Below are positions 23,189 through 37,562 of a DNA stretch of 44,069 bases, in pieces. The first letter of the stretch is position 1, and every line of letters starts with the position of its first letter. The notes under the pieces were generated by a model. The model did not search any database, was not told the origin of the DNA, and saw only the letters and a program-made list of their open reading frames with translations. A program made the translations under genes and the position numbers. This stretch comes from Chloroflexota bacterium (GTDB lineage: Bacteria > Chloroflexota > Limnocylindria > Limnocylindrales > Limnocylindraceae), in contig JAPLHQ010000004.1 in assembly GCA_026389555.1 (NCBI GenBank), forward strand, positions 1-44,069, read 5' to 3'.

Positions 23189-23204
23189 TGGGAACGCTCA
23201 CTCG

Positions 23205-23220
23205 GTCGCCCGAAGGCGAC
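23205..23220 (-). other. UUCG-tetraloop hairpin before prfB
   Basis: GTCGCC-TTCG-GGCGAC makes a six-bp stem closed by the very stable C(UUCG)G loop, in the spacer between secA and prfB, 16 bases before the GTG start. No U-tract follows. It may stabilise RNA or tune prfB translation. Confidence 0.4.
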
Positions 23221-23260
23221 GACGGGGTCTTGCTGCTTCACGCTCGCGATCGTAGCAGGG

Positions 23261-25987
<2,727 letters not shown>

Positions 25988-25996
25988 CTGCGGCCC

Positions 25997-26230
25997 CTAG
26001 CGCCAGAAGCCGGAGCCGTACCCCAGCATCAGGATGCCAAATGTGAGCGCGCCGAGAACGAGCCAATAGAGCACGCTCGCTGGACGACTCGTTGGGTTCA
26101 TCTCTGGGTTCTTCAGCGGCGCCGCGTTCCATCGCGGGCTGCGAAGTGAGTTGCGCCAGTCGGCGCTCTTCGCTTCTGGATGTGCGCTCACCACGCCGCG
26201 CTCGTCTGGTCGGTGCAGCTTCAGCGTCAT
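25997..26230 (-). CDS. small single-pass membrane protein between prs and secA
   Basis: The 77-residue frame has a charged soluble N-terminus of about 50 residues and one hydrophobic segment at the end (YWLVLGALTFGILMLGYGSG). Its start follows the prs stop directly and its stop lies nine bases before the secA start, so it fills the whole 245-bp gap between two well-defined genes. This, and the clean membrane segment, argue that it is real. No family was recognised; a tail-anchored protein is likely. A role beside SecA is suggested only by position. Confidence 0.6.
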   Translation of the reverse strand: MTLKLHRPDERGVVSAHPEAKSADWRNSLRSPRWNAAPLKNPEMNPTSRPASVLYWLVLGALTFGILMLGYGSGFWR

Positions 26231-26232
26231 GA

Positions 26233-27282
26233 CTACTTCGCTCGGCGCTTCGTGGTGCTTCCGCCGCCGTTGCTTCCGGATGACGGGAGTCCGGCGTGTT
26301 CGCCGTCCCAGAAGACCATCTCTTCTGCCATGGAGGCCTCTTTGCCGAAGAGCGCACCGACTGACTCACCAAGGTGGATGCGCTTGATTGCTTCGCCGAA
26401 GAGTGGCGCAGAAGAGAGGCGCTTGATCTTTGGGCTGCTCACACCGTCTGGCATTGGGATGGAGTCGGTGACAATGACTTCGCGCACCGACGATGCGTTG
26501 ATGCGCTCAATGGCGGGGCCAGAGAAGACGCCGTGCGTTGCGCAGGCGGTGACTTCAATTGCGCCAGCCTTCTCAATTGCGCGGATGGTCTCAATGAGTG
26601 TGCCGGCAGTGTCAATCTCGTCGTCAACGATCACGACACGCTTCCCCTTCACGTCACCGATGACGTTGAGGACTTCTGCGTGATCATCATTCCCTTCGCG
26701 TCGCTTCTCAACGATCGCGAGCGGCGCGTCAAGAAGCTCTGCAAACGTTCGCGCGCGCTTTGCAAAGCCGAGGTCGGTCACCACCGTAAGGTTCTCGGTG
26801 CCGTTCTGTCGGATGTAGTTAGAGAGCATGTGCACCGCTGTGAGTTCATCAACTGGGACGTTGAAGAATCCCTGCAGCTGTCCCTGGTGGAGGTCCATGG
26901 TGAGAATGCGATTTGCACCGGCAACCTGCAGCATGTCTGCAACAAGCCGTGCGGTGATTGGGACGCGCGGCTGATCTTTCTTGTCTGATCGGCCGTAGCC
27001 GTAATACGGGATGACGGCGGTGATGCGTCCGGCTGATGCGCGCTTGAACGCGTCAATCATGATCAGCAACTCCATGATGGAGCTGCTCACCGGGCGAGAG
27101 GTTGGCTGCACGATGAAGACGTCCTTCTCTCGTGCGTTATCAAGGATCTTGACGAAGATGTTCTCGTTGGCGAAGGCGAAGACCTCCGCCTTGCCGAGCT
27201 CGCGTCCGAGGTAGCGCGCGATCTTGCCGGCTAACTCCCGGTTCGCATTCCCTGTGTAGACGTCGATCGAATCTGCCCTCAT
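26233..27282 (-). CDS. prs: ribose-phosphate pyrophosphokinase
   Basis: The 349-residue enzyme makes PRPP from ribose 5-phosphate and ATP, the precursor of purines, pyrimidines, His and Trp. Present are SIDVYTGNANRELAGKIA, the ATP region PYYGYGRSDKKDQPRVPITARLVADML, TMDLHQGQLQGFF (129-140) and the PRPP-binding loop VVIVDDEIDTAGTL (216-229). The first-half motif reads FANENIF where many have SDGE, and VVTDLGFAKRAR replaces SPDxGGxxRAR, so it belongs to a divergent branch. The last 30 residues (SSGSNGGGSTTKRRAK) are an added flexible tail. A GGAGG before the ATG supports the start. gyrA is upstream. Confidence 0.95.
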   Translation of the reverse strand: MRADSIDVYTGNANRELAGKIARYLGRELGKAEVFAFANENIFVKILDNAREKDVFIVQPTSRPVSSSIMELLIMIDAFKRASAGRITAVIPYYGYGRSDKKDQPRVPITARLVADMLQVAGANRILTMDLHQGQLQGFFNVPVDELTAVHMLSNYIRQNGTENLTVVTDLGFAKRARTFAELLDAPLAIVEKRREGNDDHAEVLNVIGDVKGKRVVIVDDEIDTAGTLIETIRAIEKAGAIEVTACATHGVFSGPAIERINASSVREVIVTDSIPMPDGVSSPKIKRLSSAPLFGEAIKRIHLGESVGALFGKEASMAEEMVFWDGEHAGLPSSGSNGGGSTTKRRAK

Positions 27283-27298
27283 CGCCGTCCTCCGATCC

Positions 27299-30013
27299 CT
27301 ATCGCCGCTTTGTAGGTTTCGTCTTCGCCTTCACCTTAGCCGCTGGCTTGGCCTTCCCCTTCGGGGCGGCTGTCTTGGCCGCCTTCGGTGCCGCCTTCGG
27401 TGCCGCCTTTGTGCCCCCCTTTACTGCAGGGGCCACCCGTGCGGGCGCCTCGCCGTCCTCGCCGGCAGCGTCGCGCTGTGCGAGCCCCGTGCGGAAGGCG
27501 GCGATCCCAGCGACCTTATCCCCCTCGCGGAGGGTCATCACGCGGACACCCTGGGAGCTGCCGTCATTACGGGTGGCGATGCTCTCAAGCTTCGTGCGCA
27601 CCACCTGCCCTTCTGCGCTGATCAGGATCACCTCTTCATCCGCCTCGCTCACCTGACGAACGGCGACCACCGGCCCCGTCTTGCGTCCTTCGAGCGGGAT
27701 GAGGCGGACACCCTGGGTGCCGCGATGCTTGCGACTGAAGGCTTGGACTGGGACGCGCTTCCCAAAGCCTGTCTCTGTAAGGACAAGGAGGTCGGCGCCC
27801 GGCTCAACGATGGCGGCGGCAACCACAAGGTCGCCCACACGTGCAAGTCGAATACCAATCACGCCGCCAGCGGAGCGTCCCATCGGTCGCGCCTCCTTCT
27901 CATGGAAGCGGCAGATGCGACCCTGTCGCGTTGCGAGCACGATGTCATCTTCGCCAGACGTTGGGATTACCTGCGCAAGTTCGTCGCCCTTATCAAGGGT
28001 GATCGCAATGATTCCTGACGAGCGAACCTTCTCGAATTGCTCAAGCGCTGTCTTCTTAATGACACCCTTCTTCGTAGAGAAGGCGAGGTAGCCGCCCGCA
28101 GTGAAGTTCTGCAAGATGACGGTGGCAACAGGAACTTCGCCCGACTCCACCTGCACACCCGGCAGGTTGACGATCGGGATCCCCTTGTTCTGACGCGACG
28201 CGTCTGGAATCTCGTGCACCTTCGTGCTGAAGCAGCGACCCTTGTTTGTGAAGAAGAAGGCCCAGTCGTGCGTGTTCGCAACCTGGAGCGATTTCACTGC
28301 GTCCTCTTCGCGCGTTGTCATGCCGCGAACGCCCTTCCCGCCACGATGCTGCTGGCGGTATGCGGTGAGCGGCTGACGCTTGATATATCCACGACCACTG
28401 ATCGTGATCACCACATCTTCGTCGGCAATGAGATCCTCATCAGACATTTCGCGGGTTGCATCTTGGGCGATTCGCGTGCGGCGCTTGTCGCCGAACTTCT
28501 CTTTGAGCTTGGCGTACTCGGCGGAGATGATCTTGGAGACGCGCTTCGGGTTGGCAAGGATGTCTTGGAGCTCCTTGATCAGCGCGAGCACCTCCAGGTA
28601 CTCGTCTTCAATCTTCTTGCGCTCAAGCGCGGCGAGCCGGGCGAGGCGCATGTCCAAGATTGCCTGCGCCTGGAGCTCGCTTAGCTTGAACTTCGCCATC
28701 AACTGTTCGCGCGCAACATCAACATCTGCTGCGGCGCGGATCGTCTTGATCACGGCATCAAGGTTGTCGAGCGCAATCTTCAAGCCTTCCAAGATGTGCG
28801 CGCGCTCTTGCGCCTTCTTCAGTTCAAACTCCGTGCGACGGCGGACGATGATGCGGCGGTGTTCAATGTGATGCTGCAGGACGGACTTCAGCGAGAGCGT
28901 CTGCGGCTGACCATCAACGAGCGCAAGCATGTTCATGCTGAACGCGGCGCGGAGCGGGGTGAGCTTCAACAGCTTGTTGAGGACCTTGTGCGGATTCCCG
29001 TCGCGCTTCACCTCAACGTAGATGCGCATCCCGTCGCGGTCGGACTCGTCGCGAAGATCGGCGATGCCGTCAATGCGGCCCTCCTTCACCAGGTCGGCGA
29101 TCTTCTCAACGAGTGACGCTTTGTTCACCTGATACGGAAGTTCGTGGATGATGATCGCGGTGCGGTCGCCGCGCGCCTCTTCAAAGGTGGTCTTCCCTTC
29201 AACAACTACGCGACCACGGCCGTGCGCGTACATCTGGCGGATTGCGTCAACACGTTCCAGTTTTCCGGTGAGCGGATTCTTGACGTTGTCATAACGGTAG
29301 AGAACGCCGCCAGTTGGGAAGTCTGGTGCAAGGACGAAGGCGCTCAGCTCTTCGGCGGTGAGCTGTGGGTTCTCTACGAGTGCGATCGCTGCGTCGGCAA
29401 TCTCGCCAAGGTTGTGCGGCGGAATGTTGGTGGCCATACCAACGGCAATTCCGGACGAACCGTTAATGAGCAAGTTCGGCATGCGCGACGGAAGGACGCT
29501 CGGCTCCTTCTGTGTGCCGTCGTAGTTTGGTGTGAAGTCAACCGTCTCATGATCAATGTCGGCGAGCATCTCACCAGCGATGGCGGTGAGTCGCGCTTCG
29601 GTGTAGCGCATCGCGGCGGCGGAGTCGCCGTCAACAGAACCGAAGTTTCCCTGCCCATCAACGAGTGGGTGACGCATGGAGAAGTCCTGCGCCAGGCGGA
29701 CGAGTGCGTCATAGAGGGCGCCGTCGCCGTGTGGGTGGTACTTGCCCATCACTTCACCCACGATCGCGGCGCACTTGCGGTAGGCGGAGCTGCCGGAGAG
29801 GCCCATCTCGCCCATCGTGTAGAGGATGCGGCGGTGGACTGGCTTGAGGCCGTCACGCACGTCTGGAAGGGCGCGCGCCACGATCACGCTCATGGCGTAA
29901 TCGAGGTAGCTCGTGCGCATCTCGTCTTCAATACGAATCGACTTAACAGTGGTGACGCTGACGCCGTTTGGGCTAATCCCGTCTGCGCCGTTATCTACGC
30001 TCTTATCTGCCAT
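27299..30013 (-). CDS. gyrA: DNA gyrase subunit A
   Basis: The 904-residue subunit cuts and rejoins DNA. The catalytic Tyr is Y137 ([12 protein letters not shown]); the quinolone-region loop reads [12 protein letters not shown], with Gly where E. coli has Ser83. The C-terminal DNA-wrapping domain carries the GyrA box [11 protein letters not shown]. The last 50 residues are Lys/Ala/Pro-rich ([19 protein letters not shown] and further), an added basic tail that could contact DNA. gyrB is 35 bp upstream, and prs follows by 16 bp. Together with GyrB it introduces negative supercoils with ATP. Confidence 0.97.
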   Translation of the reverse strand: MADKSVDNGADGISPNGVSVTTVKSIRIEDEMRTSYLDYAMSVIVARALPDVRDGLKPVHRRILYTMGEMGLSGSSAYRKCAAIVGEVMGKYHPHGDGALYDALVRLAQDFSMRHPLVDGQGNFGSVDGDSAAAMRYTEARLTAIAGEMLADIDHETVDFTPNYDGTQKEPSVLPSRMPNLLINGSSGIAVGMATNIPPHNLGEIADAAIALVENPQLTAEELSAFVLAPDFPTGGVLYRYDNVKNPLTGKLERVDAIRQMYAHGRGRVVVEGKTTFEEARGDRTAIIIHELPYQVNKASLVEKIADLVKEGRIDGIADLRDESDRDGMRIYVEVKRDGNPHKVLNKLLKLTPLRAAFSMNMLALVDGQPQTLSLKSVLQHHIEHRRIIVRRRTEFELKKAQERAHILEGLKIALDNLDAVIKTIRAAADVDVAREQLMAKFKLSELQAQAILDMRLARLAALERKKIEDEYLEVLALIKELQDILANPKRVSKIISAEYAKLKEKFGDKRRTRIAQDATREMSDEDLIADEDVVITISGRGYIKRQPLTAYRQQHRGGKGVRGMTTREEDAVKSLQVANTHDWAFFFTNKGRCFSTKVHEIPDASRQNKGIPIVNLPGVQVESGEVPVATVILQNFTAGGYLAFSTKKGVIKKTALEQFEKVRSSGIIAITLDKGDELAQVIPTSGEDDIVLATRQGRICRFHEKEARPMGRSAGGVIGIRLARVGDLVVAAAIVEPGADLLVLTETGFGKRVPVQAFSRKHRGTQGVRLIPLEGRKTGPVVAVRQVSEADEEVILISAEGQVVRTKLESIATRNDGSSQGVRVMTLREGDKVAGIAAFRTGLAQRDAAGEDGEAPARVAPAVKGGTKAAPKAAPKAAKTAAPKGKAKPAAKVKAKTKPTKRR

Positions 30014-30048
30014 CTCGTCACCCCCTTTCTTCTGCTATCTGTCGCGGA

Positions 30049-32915
<2,867 letters not shown>

Positions 32916-32934
32916 AATTGAACCCCCCTCTTCC

Positions 32935-33744
32935 TCATGCCGCACTCCCAAAGACGCGGCTCGCGAACTCGTTCGCCGCCTGAGCATACGATTCAGCCCC
33001 TGAGCTCCCTGGTGCGTAGCTACGGATCGAGATGCCGTGGCTCGGCGCCTCAGCGAGGCGCACGGAGCGCGGCACCCGAGCACGGTAGACGAGGTCGCCG
33101 AAGTGGCTCTCCACCTCACGCACCACGTCGCCGCCCAGTTTCGTGCGCGGATCGAGCATGGTCAAGAGGAAGCCGTTCACCTGAAGGTCGGGATTGAGCC
33201 GGTCACGCACGAGGCGAATCGTCGCCATCAGCTGCGAGAGGCCCTCAAGGGCGTAGTACTCGCACTGCACCGGCACGAGCACGGAATCCGCCACCGCAAA
33301 GGCGCTAATCGTGACGAGCCCAAGGGAGGGGGGTGTGTCCACGAGCACAACTTCGGCGTCTCCGGCAAGGCGGAGGCCGGCGGCGAGTTGCCGCTCACCG
33401 CTCTCATCGCCCGCGGCGAGCTCAACATCGATCCCTGCAAGGTCTGCAGAGCCAGGGATCAGGCTCAGGTTCGGCACGGAGGTCGGCTGAGCGAGCTCGT
33501 GCGCAGGACGTCGCCCAACGAGGAGGTCGTACGCAGTGGGTGCGCCTGACGTTGTAACAAAGCCAAGGCCACTGGTGAGGTTGCGCTGTGGATCAAGGTC
33601 AACCACGAGGACTTTATGCCCAGCATGGGCAAGTTCTGCCGCCAGGTTGAGCACGGTCGTGGTCTTCCCTACGCCACCCTTCTGGTTCGCGCAGACAATG
33701 ACCTGTGCTCGGCCGAGGTTTCTTGGCGCTACGACCTCTCCCAC
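32935..33744 (-). CDS. parA: chromosome partitioning ATPase ParA (Soj-type)
   Basis: The 269-residue protein has the deviant Walker A KGGVGKTTTVLNLA near the start, VLVVDLDPQRNLT, VLVDTPPSLGLVTISA and the C-terminal SEYAQAANEF-like helix. It binds DNA and ATP and moves ParB-parS complexes apart. It starts with GTG at 33744 and has no strong ribosome-binding site. parB is 19 bp downstream. The divergent gene mreD is 73 bp away, with a parS-like site between. Confidence 0.96.
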   Translation of the reverse strand: MGEVVAPRNLGRAQVIVCANQKGGVGKTTTVLNLAAELAHAGHKVLVVDLDPQRNLTSGLGFVTTSGAPTAYDLLVGRRPAHELAQPTSVPNLSLIPGSADLAGIDVELAAGDESGERQLAAGLRLAGDAEVVLVDTPPSLGLVTISAFAVADSVLVPVQCEYYALEGLSQLMATIRLVRDRLNPDLQVNGFLLTMLDPRTKLGGDVVREVESHFGDLVYRARVPRSVRLAEAPSHGISIRSYAPGSSGAESYAQAANEFASRVFGSAA

Positions 33745-33785
33745 ACGGAGAGTGTAGCAGGAGGGGCTTCCTTCGCCCGCCTTCG

Positions 33786-33801
33786 CGTTTCACGTGGAAC
33801 A
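33786..33801. promoter_or_regulatory. parS-like ParB binding site
   Basis: CGTTTCACGTGGAACA matches the ParB consensus TGTTTCACGTGAAACA at 14 of 16 positions. It lies between parA and mreD. It is the only good parS-like site seen in the window and also sits where it could affect both divergent genes. Confidence 0.75.
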
Positions 33802-33817
33802 GGAGTATCCTCTCCGC

Positions 33818-34321
33818 ATGATGAACCGGCGCACGCTCCTCCTGCTCGCGATCGCCCTTGCTGCCCTGATCCAGGCACGCCTCCTCCCTGAAGTCGGCCT
33901 TGAGACCGTCTTCAGCCTCCCCCTCTTCGTCCTCCTCATGCTCAGCTCTGTACGTCGGCGAAGCACCCTCATTCTGGGCGCATTTATCGCCGGGTTCCTC
34001 ATCGACACCCTCCTCTGGCGACCCCTTGGGCAGACTGCGCTCGCGTTGAGCGCGGCGGTGCTTGTGGCAGCCGCTGTTCGAGGGAGTGGGGACGCTGGCT
34101 GGGCACGCCGCAGCGTGGCCGCCATCGCCGGGTACGCGGCCGCAGCGGCCGTTCTGATTCTGAGCAGCAGCCTCCTAGGGATCGGCACCACCGCGGCAGG
34201 GCCTGGGGGGCCAGAGCGCCTCGCGATCAACGCCGCCCTCCTCGTCTTCGGCAGCGTGGTCGGAGCGCGACGACGCGCGCAACAGCTGCGCGAACGGCCG
34301 CTTGACGATCGCCTCGGTTAA
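33818..34321 (+). CDS. mreD: rod shape-determining protein MreD-like
   Basis: The protein of about 167 residues (from MMNRRTLLLLAIALAAL) has four to five membrane helices and the MreD pattern (GAFIAGFLIDTLLWRPLGQTAL). MreD is a small membrane part of the elongation complex. It is followed by mrdA and rodA with three and 36 bases between, which supports the name. The frame is open to a GTG at 33794 inside the parS-like site, but AGGAG (33801-33805) before the two adjacent ATGs sets 33818 or 33821 as the start. mreB and mreC are absent here. Confidence 0.75.
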   Translation: MMNRRTLLLLAIALAALIQARLLPEVGLETVFSLPLFVLLMLSSVRRRSTLILGAFIAGFLIDTLLWRPLGQTALALSAAVLVAAAVRGSGDAGWARRSVAAIAGYAAAAAVLILSSSLLGIGTTAAGPGGPERLAINAALLVFGSVVGARRRAQQLRERPLDDRLG

Positions 34322-34323
34322 GT

Positions 34324-36213
34324 ATGAGTAGTACTCAGATATACAAGCGACCGTTGCGATATCTCGTGGCGGCCGTATTCACCGCGTTGCTTAGCGGCCT
34401 TCTCAGTGCGCGACTTATCGCGGTAGAGGTCGGCGGCGGTGGCGCATCGTCGCGAGACTTCAGCACACTCGCCGACGGACACCGCGTGATTGAAGAGGTG
34501 ATTGCACCACCACGCGGACTGATTCTCGATCGCACTGGACGCGTACTCGCAGAAAACATTGCAACGTACGCTGTGCAGATTCGTCCGGGCGATTTACCGC
34601 TCACCATTCGTCCACAGGTGGTGAAGACACTCGGTGAGATTCTGCAGATTGATCCCGTGAAGATCACCATGACACTTGATCGCGCAACCGGATCAATCTG
34701 GGAGCCAGTTCGAATCGCCAGTGTGGTTGATGAACGCGTCACGCGATTTATTGAAGAAGAGAGCGCAGCACTTCCTGGTGTTGAGGTGATCTTTGAACCG
34801 CGGCGACAGTATCCATATGGTGAGTTGATCAGTCAGGTCATTGGCTATGTTGGGCGCATTGATGCGTTGGAGCTCAGCGCACTCTCAAGTGCCGGATACA
34901 ACGAACTTGATTACATCGGACGCGCTGGTGTTGAACAGAGCTACGAAGAGGCGCTGCGCGGCGAGCCCGGTGTTCGGCAGGTTGAGATTGATGTGCAGGG
35001 ACGCATCGTCCGAGAACTCGGTGTGACGAAGACACCGATCGCCGGGAAGAGCGTGGTACTCACCATTGACATGGCTGCGCAACAGCGCGCGTTTGATGCC
35101 CTCGCATGGGGAGTAAAGGCCGCGGGGAATAAAGAAGGCGTTGTGACGAGCGTCAACCCGCAGAACGGGGAGATCATTGCGATGGCCTCACTCCCAACAT
35201 ATGACAACAACCTCTTCGCGTCAGGGATCACCACGGCGCAGTATCAGAAGTATCTGAACAACAAGAACGCGCCACTCCTCAACCATGCGGTTGGCTCACA
35301 CTTCCCGCCCGGAAGTACCTACAAACTCGTGACCTACTCCTGCGCGCTAGAGAACCGCGTCGTTGGTGTTGATGAGACGCTCGTTACGCCCGCATACCTT
35401 GAAGTTGGTGGGCAGAAGTTCTACGAGTGGAATCGCGCAGGATTTGGGCGACGACTCACGCCAGCGCAGGGCTTCTCGTACAGCTCAGCGGTAATCACAT
35501 ATCAACTCGCACAACGGCTGAAGATTGATCGTCTTGCAGCGTGTGGTCGAGCATGGGGATTCGGTGAGCCAACGGGGATCGATCTGCCGACAGAGATTGG
35601 AGGCGTAGTGCCAGATCAAAACTGGGCGCGCACCACGATTAACCGCACCCTCTATGACGGCGAGGTGCTGCAATCTGCGCTCGGCCAGGGGTACGACTTG
35701 GCAACACCACTCCAGGTGATGAACTCATTCGCCGCGCTCGCCAACGGTGGGACGCTCTGGCAGCCACATGTGGTGTTGGAGCTGCGCAACCCAGACGGCA
35801 CGCTGGCCGAGACGATTACGCCAGTAGAGAAGGGGCGCGTTGGGATGCGTGCCGCAACACTGGCGGAGATGCGTCGCGCTGCGCGACTCGTGGTGGCGAA
35901 CAGCGCAATGACGCGCAACCTCGGCCAGATTCCGCTCAACCTCACCGGTAAGACGGGCACCGCCGAGTACGGCGTACGTGACAAGCAGGGGCGACTCCCG
36001 TATCACAACTGGATCTCTGGCTTTGTTGCACCAACGGACGACTGGAGTAAGACAGACGCCGATTTCGCGTATGTGGTCTTCATGCACGGATCAAACACCG
36101 CAGCGAACGCTGCCATTGAAGTACTGAAGCGCTACTTGCAGTTGCAGTACGACCTGAAGCGCGACTATCGCATCCCTGGCTCGATGTCGATTGGAAACTA
36201 CTATGGCGAATAG
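34324..36213 (+). CDS. mrdA: penicillin-binding protein 2 (elongation transpeptidase)
   Basis: The 629-residue class B PBP has an N-terminal membrane helix (near 11-34), a pedestal domain (APPRGLILDRTGRVLAEN) and the transpeptidase. Catalytic Ser331 is in PPGSTYK (Lys334), and KTG is at 543-545 (LTGKTGTAE). The second motif, normally SxN or SxD, reads SSA (387-389; E. coli SAD aligns here), so the third residue is changed. It cross-links peptidoglycan along the side wall with RodA, whose gene is next. Whether the changed motif alters activity or beta-lactam binding is unknown. Confidence 0.95.
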   Translation: MSSTQIYKRPLRYLVAAVFTALLSGLLSARLIAVEVGGGGASSRDFSTLADGHRVIEEVIAPPRGLILDRTGRVLAENIATYAVQIRPGDLPLTIRPQVVKTLGEILQIDPVKITMTLDRATGSIWEPVRIASVVDERVTRFIEEESAALPGVEVIFEPRRQYPYGELISQVIGYVGRIDALELSALSSAGYNELDYIGRAGVEQSYEEALRGEPGVRQVEIDVQGRIVRELGVTKTPIAGKSVVLTIDMAAQQRAFDALAWGVKAAGNKEGVVTSVNPQNGEIIAMASLPTYDNNLFASGITTAQYQKYLNNKNAPLLNHAVGSHFPPGSTYKLVTYSCALENRVVGVDETLVTPAYLEVGGQKFYEWNRAGFGRRLTPAQGFSYSSAVITYQLAQRLKIDRLAACGRAWGFGEPTGIDLPTEIGGVVPDQNWARTTINRTLYDGEVLQSALGQGYDLATPLQVMNSFAALANGGTLWQPHVVLELRNPDGTLAETITPVEKGRVGMRAATLAEMRRAARLVVANSAMTRNLGQIPLNLTGKTGTAEYGVRDKQGRLPYHNWISGFVAPTDDWSKTDADFAYVVFMHGSNTAANAAIEVLKRYLQLQYDLKRDYRIPGSMSIGNYYGE

Positions 36214-36249
36214 TGCACGCGATCAACGCGTAGGACGAGGAGGCTACTG

Positions 36250-37398
36250 ATGGGTCTTGGATCGCCAATCACACGAGGGCCGTTTGGTGCGGCGGGCTGG
36301 GTTGGCAGCATCGTGCGCCGCATGGACTGGCTCTCCACTGCTGCTATTGGACTCCTCATGATCTGCGGACTCGGCATGGCGTGGATCAACGCTCGAAGTT
36401 ATGGGCAGGAGCTCTTTGATCCTTCATCAATCTTCTTGCGATCCATTATTTGGCTCTCACTCTCAGTCGCTACATTCTCCATCGTCACCGCGATTAACTG
36501 GCGCTGGATTCGCACGTTCGCATGGCCACTCTACGGTGCGAACCTTCTCCTGCTCATCGCAACGCTCATCTTTGGCCAAGACTCTGGCGGTAACTCGCGC
36601 GCAATCGCAGTGTTTGGCATCGCAATCCAATCGAGCGAGATTGCAAAGATCTTGACGCTTGTTGCACTCGCCACCGTCCTCACGCGTGAAAGTGCAGAGG
36701 CCGACACGCTCTCTAACACGCTGCTCGGCAGCCTCGTGGTTGCGCCACCTTTTATCCTTGTTGCAATCCAACCAGACGCTGGGACGGCGCTGATCATTGC
36801 CGCCGCGCTATTTGGCGGCCTGCTCCTCTCTGGCGCCGCGACGCGCTGGATTGCTGGGCTTGCAGGTCTCGGCGTCCTGCTCCTTCCACTCATTTGGGCC
36901 TTCGTGATCGCCGACTACCAGAAGGAGCGGTTGATCGCCTTTATTGATCCAAACGCTGATCCAGCCGGACCGAAGTACCAGCTGGAGCAGGCACTCACAG
37001 CGATTCGCAGTGGTGGCCTCTTCGGCATTGGGTTTGATGGGACGGGTGGAATCAATCCGCTGCCGGTACAAGAGAGCGACTTCGTCTTTGCGGCGCTCGT
37101 TCGAAGCTTCGGGTTAGTCGGCGGCCTTCTTGTCATCGGCCTCATTGGACTGCTCGTTGCACGACTGATCTGGCACGCCTGGGAGTCACCGGACAGCTTC
37201 GGCACGGTGCTCGGCGGTGGGCTCGCCGCGATCATCCTCTTTCAGGGCGGGGTCAACATCGCGATGAACCTTGGAGCTGCCCCTATTACTGGGATTCCAC
37301 TCCCATTCGTCAGTTACGGCGGAGCCTCCGCCATCTCGCTCGCCTTCGGCCTTGGCCTCGTGCAAAGCCACCGGGTCCACCAGGGGGGTGGCGCCTAA
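36250..37398 (+). CDS. rodA: peptidoglycan polymerase RodA (SEDS family)
   Basis: The 382-residue protein has about ten membrane helices and the SEDS signature late in the sequence (NIAMNLGAAPITGIPLPFVSYGGASAI). The long outer loop holds QPDAGTALIIAAALF. RodA polymerises lipid II into glycan strands and pairs with PBP2, directly upstream. An AGGAGG before the ATG supports the start. It ends the mreD-mrdA-rodA operon; the rplU promoter follows. Confidence 0.96.
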   Translation: MGLGSPITRGPFGAAGWVGSIVRRMDWLSTAAIGLLMICGLGMAWINARSYGQELFDPSSIFLRSIIWLSLSVATFSIVTAINWRWIRTFAWPLYGANLLLLIATLIFGQDSGGNSRAIAVFGIAIQSSEIAKILTLVALATVLTRESAEADTLSNTLLGSLVVAPPFILVAIQPDAGTALIIAAALFGGLLLSGAATRWIAGLAGLGVLLLPLIWAFVIADYQKERLIAFIDPNADPAGPKYQLEQALTAIRSGGLFGIGFDGTGGINPLPVQESDFVFAALVRSFGLVGGLLVIGLIGLLVARLIWHAWESPDSFGTVLGGGLAAIILFQGGVNIAMNLGAAPITGIPLPFVSYGGASAISLAFGLGLVQSHRVHQGGGA

Positions 37399-37445
37399 CC
37401 CGCCTCGCGGCGCCTAGCCCCCCGCACGCCTGAGCACGGCTGCGG

Positions 37446-37475
37446 TTGACGCGGGTGCGAGGGTACGCCTAGACT
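37446..37475 (+). promoter_or_regulatory. sigma70-type promoter for rplU operon
   Basis: TTGACG (37446-37451) and TAGACT (37470-37475) are 18 bases apart, each five or four of six to the consensus. They lie about 90 bp before rplU, leaving a leader of about 80 nt. Confidence 0.6.
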
Positions 37476-37562
37476 CTCCCTCCCGCGCCTGACCTCTCCG
37501 TCAGCCTGCGGATCGCGGCGAAGCCGCTGGAAACACAGGGTAATAAGAAGGGTGAACGAAGC
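37476..37562 (+). other. hairpin-rich rplU leader
   Basis: Two perfect stems fold here: CTGAC-loop-GTCAG at 37489-37504 and GCGGC-GAA-GCCGC at 37515-37527. CCTG and CAGG near 37505 and 37535 may close the second. The ribosome-binding AAGGGTG lies before the ATG. It may be an L21-type autoregulatory leader; that is inference. Confidence 0.4.
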
